Assembly (NCBI GenBank): GCA_003244145.1
Contig: QHBM01000063.1
Coordinates: forward strand, 22,945-86,944
Length of the DNA: 64,000 bases
Source: Chthoniobacterales bacterium
GTDB taxonomy: Bacteria; Verrucomicrobiota; Verrucomicrobiia; Chthoniobacterales; UBA10450
Direction of reading: 5' to 3'
Each line of letters starts with the position of its first letter. Position 1 is the stretch's first letter. The position numbers and the translations under genes are program-made. Below are positions 37,083 through 47,127 of this stretch, piece by piece. A model generated the notes under the pieces. The model was given only the letters and a program-made list of their open reading frames with translations. It was not told the origin of the DNA and ran no database searches.

Positions 37083-37286
37083 TTACTTGTTAGGTCCTAT
37101 CTGCTCTTTGCCGGCAAGGAGTTGCTGGAAGCCTGGATCGTTACGTATGAGATCCCAGACCGGATCGATCTTCAATCGCTGGATCGAAACAACCATGCCA
37201 GCGGGAAGGAAAAGGACCTGGCGAAGCGTCTTGACTGCTTCCGCTGTTTCACCGGTGCGCGCTTGGATTTCGGTGAAGAAATTCAT
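37083..37286 (-). pseudogene. C-terminal relic of an array gene (member-3-like)
   Basis: 67 codons from an ATG overlapping the stop of member 6 (ATGA, 37283-37286). From about residue 5 onward it matches the C-terminus of member 3: TLRQVLFLPAGMVVSIQRLK and PVWDLIRNDPGFQQLL against TLRQVLLLPAGMVVSIERLK and PVWDPIRNDPGFQQLL. The TM, TolB-like and most TPR codons are missing. The frame is intact and the overlap intact, so it could still be translated as a short peptide. It marks deletion of an ancestral copy. Confidence 0.85.
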
Positions 37287-39127
37287 CGGCAGGTGAACGC
37301 GTCGGAGCCGTGTTCCGGCGTTGGAGAACACAGGTCCGGCCAGCGGTTTTTCTTCCAGTAGTCGACCAGCCCTATGCGTTTGGCGAAGCCTTGGAAGGCC
37401 GGGCTTTGGCGAGCCTTGCGCGACCAGGCGTCGGGACACCAAAGGAAATTGAGGTAGGCGTCGGAGAGGCCAGTGGAACTGTGCTCAAAATCCTCGAAGG
37501 AGCGCGCGGGTTCGCCCACCCTGAGCAGCATACTCGAGACATACTGATCGTCCGGTCGTTCCGCGATCACCTGTAAGGCCGCGGCGCGCTCCGCTTCGCT
37601 CATGTAAGCGCCGCGATAGATGGTTTCCAATTGGGCCGAGGTAAAAGTCGTGCCCATGGTCGCCAGCGCTCGCGCCAATTGCTCGGCGCCGCGGTCGTAA
37701 TCGCCGTGCAGCGCGGAGATCTGAGAAAGAGTCAGGCCGCCCAAGGGCAAGCCGAGGGCTTGGGCACGCTCGGCCGCACTGGTCGCCGCGGCGTTGTCGC
37801 CGGCCAGGAAGCGAAGCATAGACTTATAATACAAGGCCAGGGCGTTGGCAGGATCGCGGCTCAAAACTTTATCGATGATCACTTCCGCCTCGGTCGAGCG
37901 TCCCGTGGCCGCGAGTTCGTTAGCCGTCCAATAATTGGCGGTAAAATCCTCCGGTTCCAACACTACCGCACGCGCGGCCGGTGCGACCATCTCGACATAG
38001 CGACGACGCGAGAAGGCGACATAGCTCAGCGCGATGTGGGCCTCGGCATCGTCTGGATCGAGCGCGATGGCGCGATGCGCGGCCGACTCGGATAGGTTTA
38101 GGTTCGTTGGCCAGTCACTCCCGCGGACGTACTGCGGCAGAACGGCGTAGGCGATGGCGAGCTTCGCCCAGGCGCGCGCAAACTTTGGATCGAGGGCGGT
38201 AACCTTTTCCAGTTTCGCAATCGCGCGGGGGAGGTTATCGCCGACCCGCGCATTGACCATGGTCTGCGCCTCAATGAACAGCGCATAAGCTTCAGCGTTG
38301 TTAGTCGACTTATCGACCAATCGTTGCTGACCGTCTTCGCCAAGAACAACCTTTAGTTGTGTAGCAATATCTCGCGCACAGGATTCCTGCAGATTGAAGA
38401 CATCCGCGAGCTTGCCGTCGTAAGTGTTCGACCATTCCTGCACCCCATTCGAGGTCTGCAACAACGTGGTCGTGATGCGAAGCTGCTCTCCCTGGTTACG
38501 GACGGACCCTTGAAGGATGTGCGCGACTCCTAGGTCGGCGCCGACCGTTTTCAAGTCGACGTCCTTGCCTCTGTAGTGAAACGATGAGGCCCGACCGACG
38601 ACTTTCAAATTTTTGATGCGCGCGAGTGCGTTAAGGATTTCCTCCGCCATGCCGTCGGAGAAAGACTCCTGGTCGTGCTTCGAGGAAAGGTCGCTGAAAG
38701 GCAGCACGGCGATGGATTTTCCCGGAATCGGGGTTGCCACTGCCGCGGGCGCGACCGCTTTGTCGTCGTCGCGATGAAGGACGAATTGATTGGCCAGCAA
38801 CAGGACCACTGCCAGGGCCAGGATGGCGATGATCCAGCGATCAAGCTTCCGGCCAGTCTGGCGGGTGATCGACTCGGCAGGCGCGATCTCGCTCTCGCGT
38901 TGGAGGCCGTGCGGAGTCCATTCGTAGAACCAGGAAAAGAGCATCGCGAAAGGAAACCCGAGGCACGCTGCGACGACGATCCGGCGCACCACCCACTCGG
39001 CGATGTGGAAGAAGGGAAACACTTGCGTCGCCACCTGCACCAACAACCATGCACTTGCTGCGTAAAAGGCCGCGGCCCGCAGGACATTGCGCCGCTTCAG
39101 CTCGGCGAAGAAGTTGCGCGGGTTCAT
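37283..39127 (-). CDS. TolB-like/TPR membrane protein, array member 6 (divergent type)
   Basis: 614 residues. The head (MNPRNFFAELKRRN) and membrane helices follow the array pattern, but the TolB-like domain is of a different branch: VLPFSDLSSKHDQESFSDGM, ARIKNLKVVGRASSFHYRG, and AHILQGSVRNQGEQLR, like those in adenylate-cyclase-associated TolB/TPR proteins. The end (AFQGFAKRIGLVDYWKKNRW) also differs from the LDPxFDPLR closure of its neighbours. It thus looks like a separate lineage, or a chimera, whose N-terminal 60 codons were matched to the array. ATG at 39127 overlaps the stop of member 5 by 4 nt. Confidence 0.87.
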   Translation of the reverse strand: MNPRNFFAELKRRNVLRAAAFYAASAWLLVQVATQVFPFFHIAEWVVRRIVVAACLGFPFAMLFSWFYEWTPHGLQRESEIAPAESITRQTGRKLDRWIIAILALAVVLLLANQFVLHRDDDKAVAPAAVATPIPGKSIAVLPFSDLSSKHDQESFSDGMAEEILNALARIKNLKVVGRASSFHYRGKDVDLKTVGADLGVAHILQGSVRNQGEQLRITTTLLQTSNGVQEWSNTYDGKLADVFNLQESCARDIATQLKVVLGEDGQQRLVDKSTNNAEAYALFIEAQTMVNARVGDNLPRAIAKLEKVTALDPKFARAWAKLAIAYAVLPQYVRGSDWPTNLNLSESAAHRAIALDPDDAEAHIALSYVAFSRRRYVEMVAPAARAVVLEPEDFTANYWTANELAATGRSTEAEVIIDKVLSRDPANALALYYKSMLRFLAGDNAAATSAAERAQALGLPLGGLTLSQISALHGDYDRGAEQLARALATMGTTFTSAQLETIYRGAYMSEAERAAALQVIAERPDDQYVSSMLLRVGEPARSFEDFEHSSTGLSDAYLNFLWCPDAWSRKARQSPAFQGFAKRIGLVDYWKKNRWPDLCSPTPEHGSDAFTCR

Positions 39128-41178
39128 GGCTGTTGTTCCTGGCAGAGTTTCTCAAAACGAGGATCGCCGCGGAGCGGATCGAAATCTGGATCAAGACGCA
39201 GGAGTGCCGGCGTGAGCGGCGCTTCTCCCGGGCCATCGTAGGAAATTTGCAGCAAGTGTTGGAGCAACGCGATGGCGCGGTCTTTTTCGCCGAATCGCGT
39301 TAGCACGCGGGCTTTTATCTCTTCCACGGTTCCATGATTGCGCGCGTCGTTTGCCGTCAATCCGAGGGATTGATCGATCCCGCTTAAGGCGGCATCGCGC
39401 TCTCCCAGTCCCGCGAGAGCGCTAGCGCGCAGAGTAATAGGAAGCGCATTGTCGGGTTGCTCCTTCAAAGCGGCTTCTGCCGCGTCACGCGCCTTGAGAA
39501 ACATGGCTCGGGCTTTTGTCTTATCCCCCGACAGTTCCAGAAGGTTCGCGAAACCCATAAGGTCAGGGAGGTCGGAAAGGTTCACCACCGCTTGCTTCCC
39601 CAGGGCTTGGAAGTACGGCAGCGCGATGGCGGGCGTCCGCCGGAGTATCGCTTGATTCACGATTGCGTTGAGGCCGTCACGATCGGGGCCCGGGTGTAGT
39701 TGATCGACAATCGTCTGTGCTTGATCCAGTTGCCCGGTTGCTTGGAAGGCTTGGGCTTTTAAATCGAGGAGACCGACGTCACCCGGCCAGATCTGGAGCG
39801 CGTCGTCCAGCATCCGAAGCGCGGTCGCAAAGTCGCGCATCGCGAGGCGACCCCCGACAGCCGACTTGCGCAGGTAGAGATCTCGCGGATTCAAACTGAT
39901 CGCTTTGTCCAGGTATTCGGCGCTTTTTTTCCATTCTCCGAGCCGCGCCGAATCCCATCCCAGATCCTGCACGATATCGGCGTTGCTGGGCCAACTCAGG
40001 TGCAGTTGTTCCAGGATGTCGCGAGCGCCTCGGTAATCGAGCAGGACCCAATACTGGAAATCTGCTCGGGCCAGTTGCGTCTCCGGCAATTGCGGTTGCA
40101 GACGGACAGCCTCGGCCACGGAATTTGCCGCCGCCGTGCGCCGGGCCTCCGAGCGGTCCATGTAATGGAAATAGATCATGGAGTGCGCGCGACCAAGCTC
40201 TGCCCAGGCGAGCGCGAATTTGGGGTCGATCCGCACGGCTTCCTCAAAGGAATGCACCGCGGCGTTCAATGAATTTTCCGTTACAGCGCCAAGTTGCCCG
40301 AGGCCCCGCAAATAGGCGTCGTAAGCTGGGGGATTGTTCGTCGGCTTTTGCGCCAGCAGTTGCTGTTCAGCCCCGGTGAGCTTTGCATTGAGAGCAGACG
40401 CGATGCTTTCGGCCACCTCAGCCTCGACGCCGAAAATGTCGTCCAGTTTACGGTTGTAACTCTCCGCCCATAGATGTTCATCGGTGGCGACGCGAATCAG
40501 CTGCACGTTGATGTGGACCGAATTCGCGATCTTCTGGACACTCCCTTCGAGCAGGTTTGCGACGCCGAGTTGTCTGCCTACTTCGCGCAAGTTCTCCGGG
40601 GCGCTCTTATATTTCTGGGTCGAAGTGCGCGAGATGACTTTGAGCGCCGCGATCTTGGACAGTCGCGTCAGAATTTCATCCTGGATACCGTCGGCGAAGT
40701 AGGCGTTCTCCTTGTCGCTGCTCAGGTTTTCGAAGGGCAGAACTGCGATCGATTTACTGTTGGCGGTAGCTGCCGATTCGTTCGTCGCAATTGTTGGGTG
40801 TAACTGCGCTGCCTCCCTTCGTGCCGTGAGCACGAATTTATCGAAAGCAAAATAACCGAGCGCTAGCAACAACACGGCAATGATCATGTGGTTCATGCGC
40901 CGCGCGGTCTGCGGCGCGATCGATTGCTCCGGCGGAACGTCCTCGTCGCGCTTCAGGCCTTGGGGAGTTAATTCAAAGACCCAGCTGAAAATCAGCGCCG
41001 GGAAAAAACCAAGAGCGAGCGTGATGATCAATCCGCGCAATACCCAGCCCGGCACATCAAATGTCGGAAGGACCGTGCTGGCGACTTGAGTAAGCAGCCA
41101 TGCGCCCACGAGATACAACCCGGCCATGCGGACGACATTGCGTCGCTTTAGTTCAGCGAAAAAGTTGCGCGGATTCAC
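39124..41178 (-). CDS. TolB-like/TPR membrane protein, array member 5
   Basis: 684 residues from a GTG at 41178 that overlaps the stop of member 4 (GTGA). The TM head is near-identical to that of member 4 (RRNVVRMAGLYLVGAWLLTQ), whereas the TolB-like domain (KSIAVLPFENLSSDKENAYF to AESYNRKLDD) is near-identical to that of member 2, at the DNA level: 40498-40733 against 46458-46693 shows five mismatches in 236 nt by eye. The TPR section resembles member 2 as well. The gene therefore appears to be a mosaic. It closes with ALLRLDPDFDPLRGDPRFEK. Confidence 0.88.
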   Translation of the reverse strand: MNPRNFFAELKRRNVVRMAGLYLVGAWLLTQVASTVLPTFDVPGWVLRGLIITLALGFFPALIFSWVFELTPQGLKRDEDVPPEQSIAPQTARRMNHMIIAVLLLALGYFAFDKFVLTARREAAQLHPTIATNESAATANSKSIAVLPFENLSSDKENAYFADGIQDEILTRLSKIAALKVISRTSTQKYKSAPENLREVGRQLGVANLLEGSVQKIANSVHINVQLIRVATDEHLWAESYNRKLDDIFGVEAEVAESIASALNAKLTGAEQQLLAQKPTNNPPAYDAYLRGLGQLGAVTENSLNAAVHSFEEAVRIDPKFALAWAELGRAHSMIYFHYMDRSEARRTAAANSVAEAVRLQPQLPETQLARADFQYWVLLDYRGARDILEQLHLSWPSNADIVQDLGWDSARLGEWKKSAEYLDKAISLNPRDLYLRKSAVGGRLAMRDFATALRMLDDALQIWPGDVGLLDLKAQAFQATGQLDQAQTIVDQLHPGPDRDGLNAIVNQAILRRTPAIALPYFQALGKQAVVNLSDLPDLMGFANLLELSGDKTKARAMFLKARDAAEAALKEQPDNALPITLRASALAGLGERDAALSGIDQSLGLTANDARNHGTVEEIKARVLTRFGEKDRAIALLQHLLQISYDGPGEAPLTPALLRLDPDFDPLRGDPRFEKLCQEQQP

Positions 41179-42989
41179 AACTTTGCTTCTTCCTTCGATC
41201 CTATCACCTTCTGCACGAGCGCTTGGAAGCGAGGCTCTGCGCGCAAGGAATCAAGCATCGGATCCACTTTGATCAGGACGATGTCGTAGCCCTCACGCTT
41301 GATGTAGCTTTGCTCGAGTGACTGCAGCGCCTGTTCTTTGTCGCCCAGACTGAGATAAAGAAGAGCGCGCCAGAAGACATCCACATACCGGTGCTTCTCC
41401 AATTCGTCCAAATCCCTGAGCGCTTGCCGTGCTTCCTCCGGTCGACCCATCATCGCGGCCAGCTGTCCCGCCAGCGCGATTGGCTCTGGACTGTTACTTG
41501 CCGTGCGCGATTTGGCGTACTCCGCGGCCGCGCCTTTCAGATCACCACTTACCTGCAGCATCTCGCCGTAATGCCAGTGCACGTAGGAAAACGCAGGGTC
41601 GATCGCGAGCGCTTTCTCGAAGCTCGCTTTGGCTTCCAGAAAACGCCGGGCCGAGCCGTAGACCCTGCCTTGATCGGACAGATTCACAGCCGAGAAGGGG
41701 TCGAGTTCAGTTCCCAACTTACTTTCGGCGATAGCTTCAGCGAACTGCCCCTGCGACTCGAGCGTTCCGCTGAACCAGTGGTGGGCGCCCGCATAATTCG
41801 GATTCAGCTCGATGGCACGCTTAAACTCCCGCGTCGCTTCGGCGAAGTCGATGTCGTAATCCATCGCGATCTTGGCTAGCGCATTATGCGCTTCGGCCAG
41901 GTTAGGGTTTAGCTCCAAGGCTTTCAGCGCAGCGACCCTGGATTGCGGACGACTTTCGCTGGGGTCGACACCGGTGTATCGGGGAAGGAGAATGTAAGCT
42001 TCGCTCAAGCCAGCGTAGGCCGCGGCGTAATTTGGATCCCGTGCGATCGCCTGATGGAAGAATTCGATCGCTCGCGGCAGGTTATCGTCGCGGCGCAAGG
42101 CAAGGAAGTGGCGTCCCTGCACAAAGAAGTCGTGCGCCACCGGATCTTCCGTGGGCTGACTCGACATTGCCGTCATTTCCGAACCGGTGAGCTTCGCCCG
42201 CAAAGTGTCAGCTATCGTCTTCGCGACCTCGCTTTCGACAATAAAAAGATCCGTCAGCTTCCGATCATAGATTTCCGCCCAAAGATGGGCATCGGTTACG
42301 GCATTGATCAGCTGCACATTGATCCGCACCTGATCGTTGGATCTTTGCACGCTCCCTTCGAGGATGTTCGTCACTCCCAGCTGTTTCGCGATCTCGCGCA
42401 AGTCTGAAGGGGCGCTCTTGAAACGTTGGGTGGAGGTGCGCGAAATGACCTTCAAGTCGGCCACCTTGGCGAGCCGGGTGAGGATTTCATCCTGAATGCC
42501 TTCTGCGAAAAAGGCGTTGTCCGGATCACGACTCAAATTGTTGAAGGGCAAGACAGCGATCGATTTGGCGTTGGCGACGGGTTGAGATTCGTTAGGCCCC
42601 GGTGCCGTTTGTGATTTTGCTGTCTCGCGCCGCGGCCCGAGCACGAACTTGTCGACCGCGAAATATCCGAGCGCGAGGACCAGCACGGCGATGATCATGC
42701 GATTCATGCGTCGCGCCGTTTGCGGGGCGATCGATTCCTCCGGCCTAACGTCTTCATCGCGCTTCAGGCCGTGCGGCGTCAGTTCGAATGCCCAGCTGAA
42801 GATCAACGTGGGAAGAAATCCTATTGCGAGCAAGATGACGATACTGCGCGGCAGCCAGTCGGGCGCGCCGAACATTGGCAGGACGGTGCTCGCCACCTGC
42901 ACGAGCAGCCATGCGCCGACCAGATACAAGCCAACCATGCGGACGACATTGCGGCGCTTTAGTTCAGCGAAGAAGTTGCGTGAGTTCAT
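41175..42989 (-). CDS. TolB-like/TPR membrane protein, array member 4
   Basis: 604 residues, the shortest intact member together with 6. ATG at 42989, 13 nt after the stop of member 3. Head MNSRNFFAELKRRN, helices at about 17-33, 42-62 and 97-113, TolB-like domain with NNLSRDPDNAFFAEGIQDEI and TNILEGSVQRSNDQVR. The TPR tail includes a canonical Pro-containing run (AIELNPNYAGAHHWFSG, ALAIDPAFSYVHWHYGEML). It ends VDPMLDSLRAEPRFQALVQK and a basic/acidic tip. The TPR count, about six to seven, is lower than in members 1-3. Confidence 0.88.
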   Translation of the reverse strand: MNSRNFFAELKRRNVVRMVGLYLVGAWLLVQVASTVLPMFGAPDWLPRSIVILLAIGFLPTLIFSWAFELTPHGLKRDEDVRPEESIAPQTARRMNRMIIAVLVLALGYFAVDKFVLGPRRETAKSQTAPGPNESQPVANAKSIAVLPFNNLSRDPDNAFFAEGIQDEILTRLAKVADLKVISRTSTQRFKSAPSDLREIAKQLGVTNILEGSVQRSNDQVRINVQLINAVTDAHLWAEIYDRKLTDLFIVESEVAKTIADTLRAKLTGSEMTAMSSQPTEDPVAHDFFVQGRHFLALRRDDNLPRAIEFFHQAIARDPNYAAAYAGLSEAYILLPRYTGVDPSESRPQSRVAALKALELNPNLAEAHNALAKIAMDYDIDFAEATREFKRAIELNPNYAGAHHWFSGTLESQGQFAEAIAESKLGTELDPFSAVNLSDQGRVYGSARRFLEAKASFEKALAIDPAFSYVHWHYGEMLQVSGDLKGAAAEYAKSRTASNSPEPIALAGQLAAMMGRPEEARQALRDLDELEKHRYVDVFWRALLYLSLGDKEQALQSLEQSYIKREGYDIVLIKVDPMLDSLRAEPRFQALVQKVIGSKEEAKL

Positions 42990-43002
42990 GACTTCGGGCC
43001 TG

Positions 43003-45099
43003 TTACTTGTTAGGTCCCACTAGTTCCTTGCCGACAAGGAGTTGTTGGAAGCCAGGATCGTTGCGGATCGGGTCCCAGACCGGATCGATCTTTAATCGCT
43101 CGATCGAAACCACCATGCCGGCGGGGAGGAGAAGGACCTGCCGAAGCGTCTCGACCGCTCCGCTCGCGTCGCCGATGCGCGCCTCGATCTCTGCCAAATT
43201 CGCGAGAAATTCCGGACCTTCCACCGCATCCTTTTCCGGCGGCATCGACTCGGCGGCCTTCCGGGCCAAAGTGAGAGCTTCGGAGTTGCGTTGCAGCGCC
43301 ACGTCAATCCAGCTCAGCTGGACCAAAAACTGAGGATCATCCGGCTGCTCGCGCAAGCTGGTCTCAACCAAGCTATGGGCGCGTTCGATTTCGTCACGGG
43401 CCGCGGACGTATCGCCGGCCAGGACATGAATCGCCGCTCGGGCGGAAAGAGCGTCCCGCTCCGCCGTGGAGGTGCCGCTCTTCTTGCCCCATGCTTCGAG
43501 AGCAGCCGCGTAGTCTCGCATAAGCACGTAAACATAGGGCCCCTGCCCGATGACGTTTGAAACTTCTCCACCAAACTTATAGGAGACGGCTATCAGTGAG
43601 TCCGCCGGAAAAGTGGCCAGAGTTCGTTTAGCCTTTGCGATATCGCCAGTTCCATTAAGGCGACTTAGGAGCACATCAATCATTCCAGACAAGTTGTGCG
43701 GTTCCAACGCGACGGAGCGTGAGCCGGCGCGGTTCGCTTCCTCCCACATTCGTAACCTGCAGAAAGACGCTCCGATTTGTGTCGGAATCAGAGCATCCCG
43801 CGGGTCGAGCCGCTCACATTTAGCCAGCTCGGACAAATGCCGCTGCCACTGACCTTGACGGCGATGGACATGAGCGGCGTAATTCAACGCCTGGACATTA
43901 TTTGGTTGCAACTCCTGGGCGCGCTGGAATTCGCCGAGAGCTTGATCGAACTGCCGCCTGGCAAGATAATAGTATAAGCCCAGCGCGATATGTCCCTGTG
44001 CGAGCTCCGGCGCTAACGCCACCGCCTGCTCCGCCGTGCTCTTGACCTTTAGTAAGTCTGCGTCGTTCAGATGTTGGAAATACCAATGACGCCAAACCTC
44101 GTTCTCAGCCAGGCGTGCGATGGCCAGAGGGAAGTGAGGATCACGCGCGATCGCCTGTCGATACCAGGTAGCGGCCTGGTCGTAGGTTTCCAACTTCCGT
44201 GACGCTTGGGCTTGGTGTTCCTCGTATTCCCCTTTTAAGAAAAGGTCATAAGCCTCGGGATCGTGCGTCGGCGCCGCCGCGAGCTTGTCCGCTTCGTTAG
44301 GCGAGAGCTTCGCCTGTAATGCGTCCGCGATTTCCTGCGAGACTTCACTTTCCACCGCGAAGATATCTTTAATGTCACGGTCATAACTCCTGGCCCACAG
44401 ATGGGTATCGGAGCGCGCGTCGATCAGCTGCACATTCACACGCACTTTCCCGTCTGCTCGTTGCACACTTCCTTCCAGCACGGTCGCGACGCCTAATTGT
44501 TGCGACACCGTCTTCAGGTCCTCTGGCTTACTCTTGTATTTCGCCGTCGAGATCCGAGAGATGACTTTTAGGTCAGCGATGCTGGCCAGCTTCGTCAGAA
44601 TCTCATCCTGGATGCCATCGGCAAAGTAAGCGTTGCTCTTCTCGTCGCTTAGATTCTCAAACGGCAACACCGCGATCGACTTGGCCGGGATTGCTGTCGC
44701 CCCGTTGGATGTTTTCTGGGATCCAGCGATTAGTCCGAAACGCTCGGCGGCCAGGTAAGCAATAGCAACGAGCAGGAGTGCGCCCAGGAGATAGTTGAGC
44801 TTGCGGTCAATCCCGCGCCACTCCCGCCGTGCTTTTGGCGCTTCGCCACTGACCGGCAGCTCGCCAGTAAGCACGATGCCCTCCGACGTGATGTCGAACA
44901 GCCATGATAAGATGAGCGTTATGGGCAATCCGGCGACAACGATTAACACGATGATCCGCTGCGCCACCGCGGAGACTTCAAAGATAGGAAAGACCTGGGT
45001 AACAATCTGGACGACCAGCCACCCAGCTACCGCATACGCAGCGCCCACCTTATAGACATGGCGCCGCTTAAGTTCGGCGAAAAAGCTGCCGATATTCAC
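43003..45099 (-). CDS. TolB-like/TPR membrane protein, array member 3
   Basis: 698 residues from a GTG at 45099, overlapping the stop of member 2 by 4 nt. The head is MNIGSFFAELKRRHVYKVG. Instead of the 'ELTPxGxKR' loop it has FDITSEGIVLTGELPVSGE. The TolB-like domain uses SIADLKVISRISTAKYKSKP and VATVLEGSVQRADGKVR. About ten helical-pair repeats follow, including GEFQRAQELQPNNVQALNYA. It ends WDPIRNDPGFQQLLVGKE. This C-terminus has a truncated twin at 37083-37286, so the member was duplicated once with its downstream junction. Confidence 0.88.
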   Translation of the reverse strand: MNIGSFFAELKRRHVYKVGAAYAVAGWLVVQIVTQVFPIFEVSAVAQRIIVLIVVAGLPITLILSWLFDITSEGIVLTGELPVSGEAPKARREWRGIDRKLNYLLGALLLVAIAYLAAERFGLIAGSQKTSNGATAIPAKSIAVLPFENLSDEKSNAYFADGIQDEILTKLASIADLKVISRISTAKYKSKPEDLKTVSQQLGVATVLEGSVQRADGKVRVNVQLIDARSDTHLWARSYDRDIKDIFAVESEVSQEIADALQAKLSPNEADKLAAAPTHDPEAYDLFLKGEYEEHQAQASRKLETYDQAATWYRQAIARDPHFPLAIARLAENEVWRHWYFQHLNDADLLKVKSTAEQAVALAPELAQGHIALGLYYYLARRQFDQALGEFQRAQELQPNNVQALNYAAHVHRRQGQWQRHLSELAKCERLDPRDALIPTQIGASFCRLRMWEEANRAGSRSVALEPHNLSGMIDVLLSRLNGTGDIAKAKRTLATFPADSLIAVSYKFGGEVSNVIGQGPYVYVLMRDYAAALEAWGKKSGTSTAERDALSARAAIHVLAGDTSAARDEIERAHSLVETSLREQPDDPQFLVQLSWIDVALQRNSEALTLARKAAESMPPEKDAVEGPEFLANLAEIEARIGDASGAVETLRQVLLLPAGMVVSIERLKIDPVWDPIRNDPGFQQLLVGKELVGPNK

Positions 45100-47126
45100 G
45101 GCTGTTTTTCCTGGCAGAGCTTCTCGAATCGCGGGTCGCTGCGGAGCGAATCGAAAGCCGGATCAAGGCGAAGCAATGCCGGAGTTAGCGGCACCGCGGC
45201 GAAGCCATCGTAAGGTATGTCCAATAGGTGCTGCAATAAGGGTATCGCATGATCTTTGTCACCGAGCCGGGTCAGAATGCGCGCCTTTATTTCCAGGGTG
45301 GTGCCGCTGAGACGCGCGTCGTTTTCCACCAGCGCGCTCACTTTATCGATGGCAGTGAGCGCGGCCTCTCTTTCTCCCAGTCCTGCCAAAGCATAGGCAC
45401 GCACAAAAAGGGAGTATTGGTTATCGGTGGGGGCCAGGTCGCGAGCCCTGGTAAATATTGCCCGTGCCCTGGCCTTATCCCCGGACTGCTCCACGAGGTC
45501 CGCGAACGAAAGGAGGTATCCCATCTCCTGCGGAGTGAGATTGGATTTGCTCTCAAGAGTTTCATAACATTTGAACGCAACGCCCGGCGTCCGCCGCAGC
45601 ATTGCCTGATAGGCGATGACACCCAGGGTGTCGACGAAGCTCTCGCCCGGCACTAAGCGATTGACGATGAGCTGCGCTTCATCCAACTGGCCGCGCCCTT
45701 GGAGAAGCGCGGTTTTCAACGTCAGGATCGCGGGATCGTCTGGCCATGCTTGAAGGGCCTCATCCAACTTCCGGGTCGCAGTCGCGAAATCGCGCAGCGC
45801 CATCCATACCTCGCAGCCGGTCGCCCGCAAATAAAGATCGCGCGGATTCAGCGCGATTGCTTCATCGAGGTAATGGGCACTTTTTTTCCATTCTCCCAGA
45901 CGGGCCGAAATCCATCCTAGAACCTGAAGGATCTCGGCGTTACTCGGCCATGTCCGGTGCAATTGCTCCAGCATGTCGCGCGCACTTTTGTAGTCGAGCA
46001 GGACCCAATAGTAGAAATCGGCGCGAGCCAGCTGCGTTTCCGGCAGTTCCGGTTTAAGTCGGACAGCTTCGGCCAGAGACTTTTCTGCGGCGACCTTGGT
46101 AGAGGCTGCTTTGTCGAGGTCATTGAAATAGGTCAATGAATGGGTGCGGGAGAGGGCAGCCCACGCCAGCGCGAATTGTGGGTCGAGCCGGACGGCTTCA
46201 TCAAACGAATGCACGGCGGCCTTCAATGCCTCCGGGTCGGTGGTGCGTGCCATATTCGGCAGACCTCGCAAGTAAGCATCATAAGCCGCGGGGTTACTTG
46301 TAGGTCTGTCTGCCAAGTCTTGTTTTTCGGCGCCGGTGAGCTTTGCGTTTAATTGGTCGGCGATCGCGCCGGCCACCTCGCCCTCGACTACAAAAACATC
46401 ATCTAATTTTCGATTGTAGCTTTCTGCCCATATATGCTCGTCAGTCGCGACCCGGATCAGCTGCACGTTGATGTGGACCGAATTCGCGATCTTCTGGACA
46501 CTGCCTTCGAGCAGGTTTGCGACGCCGAGTTGTCTGCCTACTTCGCGTAAGTTCTCCGGAGCGCTCTTATATTTCTGGGTCGAAGTGCGCGAGATGACTT
46601 TGAGCGCCGCGATCTTGGACAGTCGCGTCAGGATTTCATCCTGGATACCGTCGGCGAAGTAGGCGTTCTCCTTGTCGCTGCTCAGATTTTCGAATGGCAA
46701 CACCGCAATCGATTTCTCGGAGATCGCTGGCAATACCGGAGCGATCGCAGCCGCCGGCGTCGTGCTCGCTGGTTTCGAACGCAGGAATTGGAACGCCAGC
46801 AAGCCGGCCGCGATCACCGCCACGCTGACGATCAGAGCCGCGAACTTTCGTTTACTCCATTGCGGAATGACCTCATCAGGTGACACATCTTCGGTCCGCT
46901 TCATTCCTTCCGGCGTCATCTCGAACGCCCACGCGATGATAAGAGCGATGGGAAACCCCAGCGCGATCACGGCGACGACCGCTTTCATCACCCACGCGGG
47001 CGCTTCAAAGGTAGGAAATAGAATTGACGCCGCTTGAATCAGCAACCACGCGACAATCGCGTACGCAACCGCCACCTTGTAGACGTTGCGCCGCTTCAGC
47101 TCGGAAAAGAAATTGCCGCCGTTCAT
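45096..47126 (-). CDS. TolB-like/TPR membrane protein, array member 2
   Basis: 676 residues from the ATG at 47126, one base after the stop of member 1; an upstream-extended frame overlaps member 1 and is rejected because MNGGNFFSELKRRN is the family start. Helices at about 17-33, 43-63 and 91-108. The TolB-like domain is the donor or recipient of the 236-nt stretch shared with member 5. Its TPRs (EAVRLDPQFALAWAALSRTH, LDEAIALNPRDLYLRA) parallel those of member 5 throughout. It ends LDPAFDSLRSDPRFEKLCQE. Confidence 0.88.
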   Translation of the reverse strand: MNGGNFFSELKRRNVYKVAVAYAIVAWLLIQAASILFPTFEAPAWVMKAVVAVIALGFPIALIIAWAFEMTPEGMKRTEDVSPDEVIPQWSKRKFAALIVSVAVIAAGLLAFQFLRSKPASTTPAAAIAPVLPAISEKSIAVLPFENLSSDKENAYFADGIQDEILTRLSKIAALKVISRTSTQKYKSAPENLREVGRQLGVANLLEGSVQKIANSVHINVQLIRVATDEHIWAESYNRKLDDVFVVEGEVAGAIADQLNAKLTGAEKQDLADRPTSNPAAYDAYLRGLPNMARTTDPEALKAAVHSFDEAVRLDPQFALAWAALSRTHSLTYFNDLDKAASTKVAAEKSLAEAVRLKPELPETQLARADFYYWVLLDYKSARDMLEQLHRTWPSNAEILQVLGWISARLGEWKKSAHYLDEAIALNPRDLYLRATGCEVWMALRDFATATRKLDEALQAWPDDPAILTLKTALLQGRGQLDEAQLIVNRLVPGESFVDTLGVIAYQAMLRRTPGVAFKCYETLESKSNLTPQEMGYLLSFADLVEQSGDKARARAIFTRARDLAPTDNQYSLFVRAYALAGLGEREAALTAIDKVSALVENDARLSGTTLEIKARILTRLGDKDHAIPLLQHLLDIPYDGFAAVPLTPALLRLDPAFDSLRSDPRFEKLCQEKQP

Positions 47127-47127
47127 T

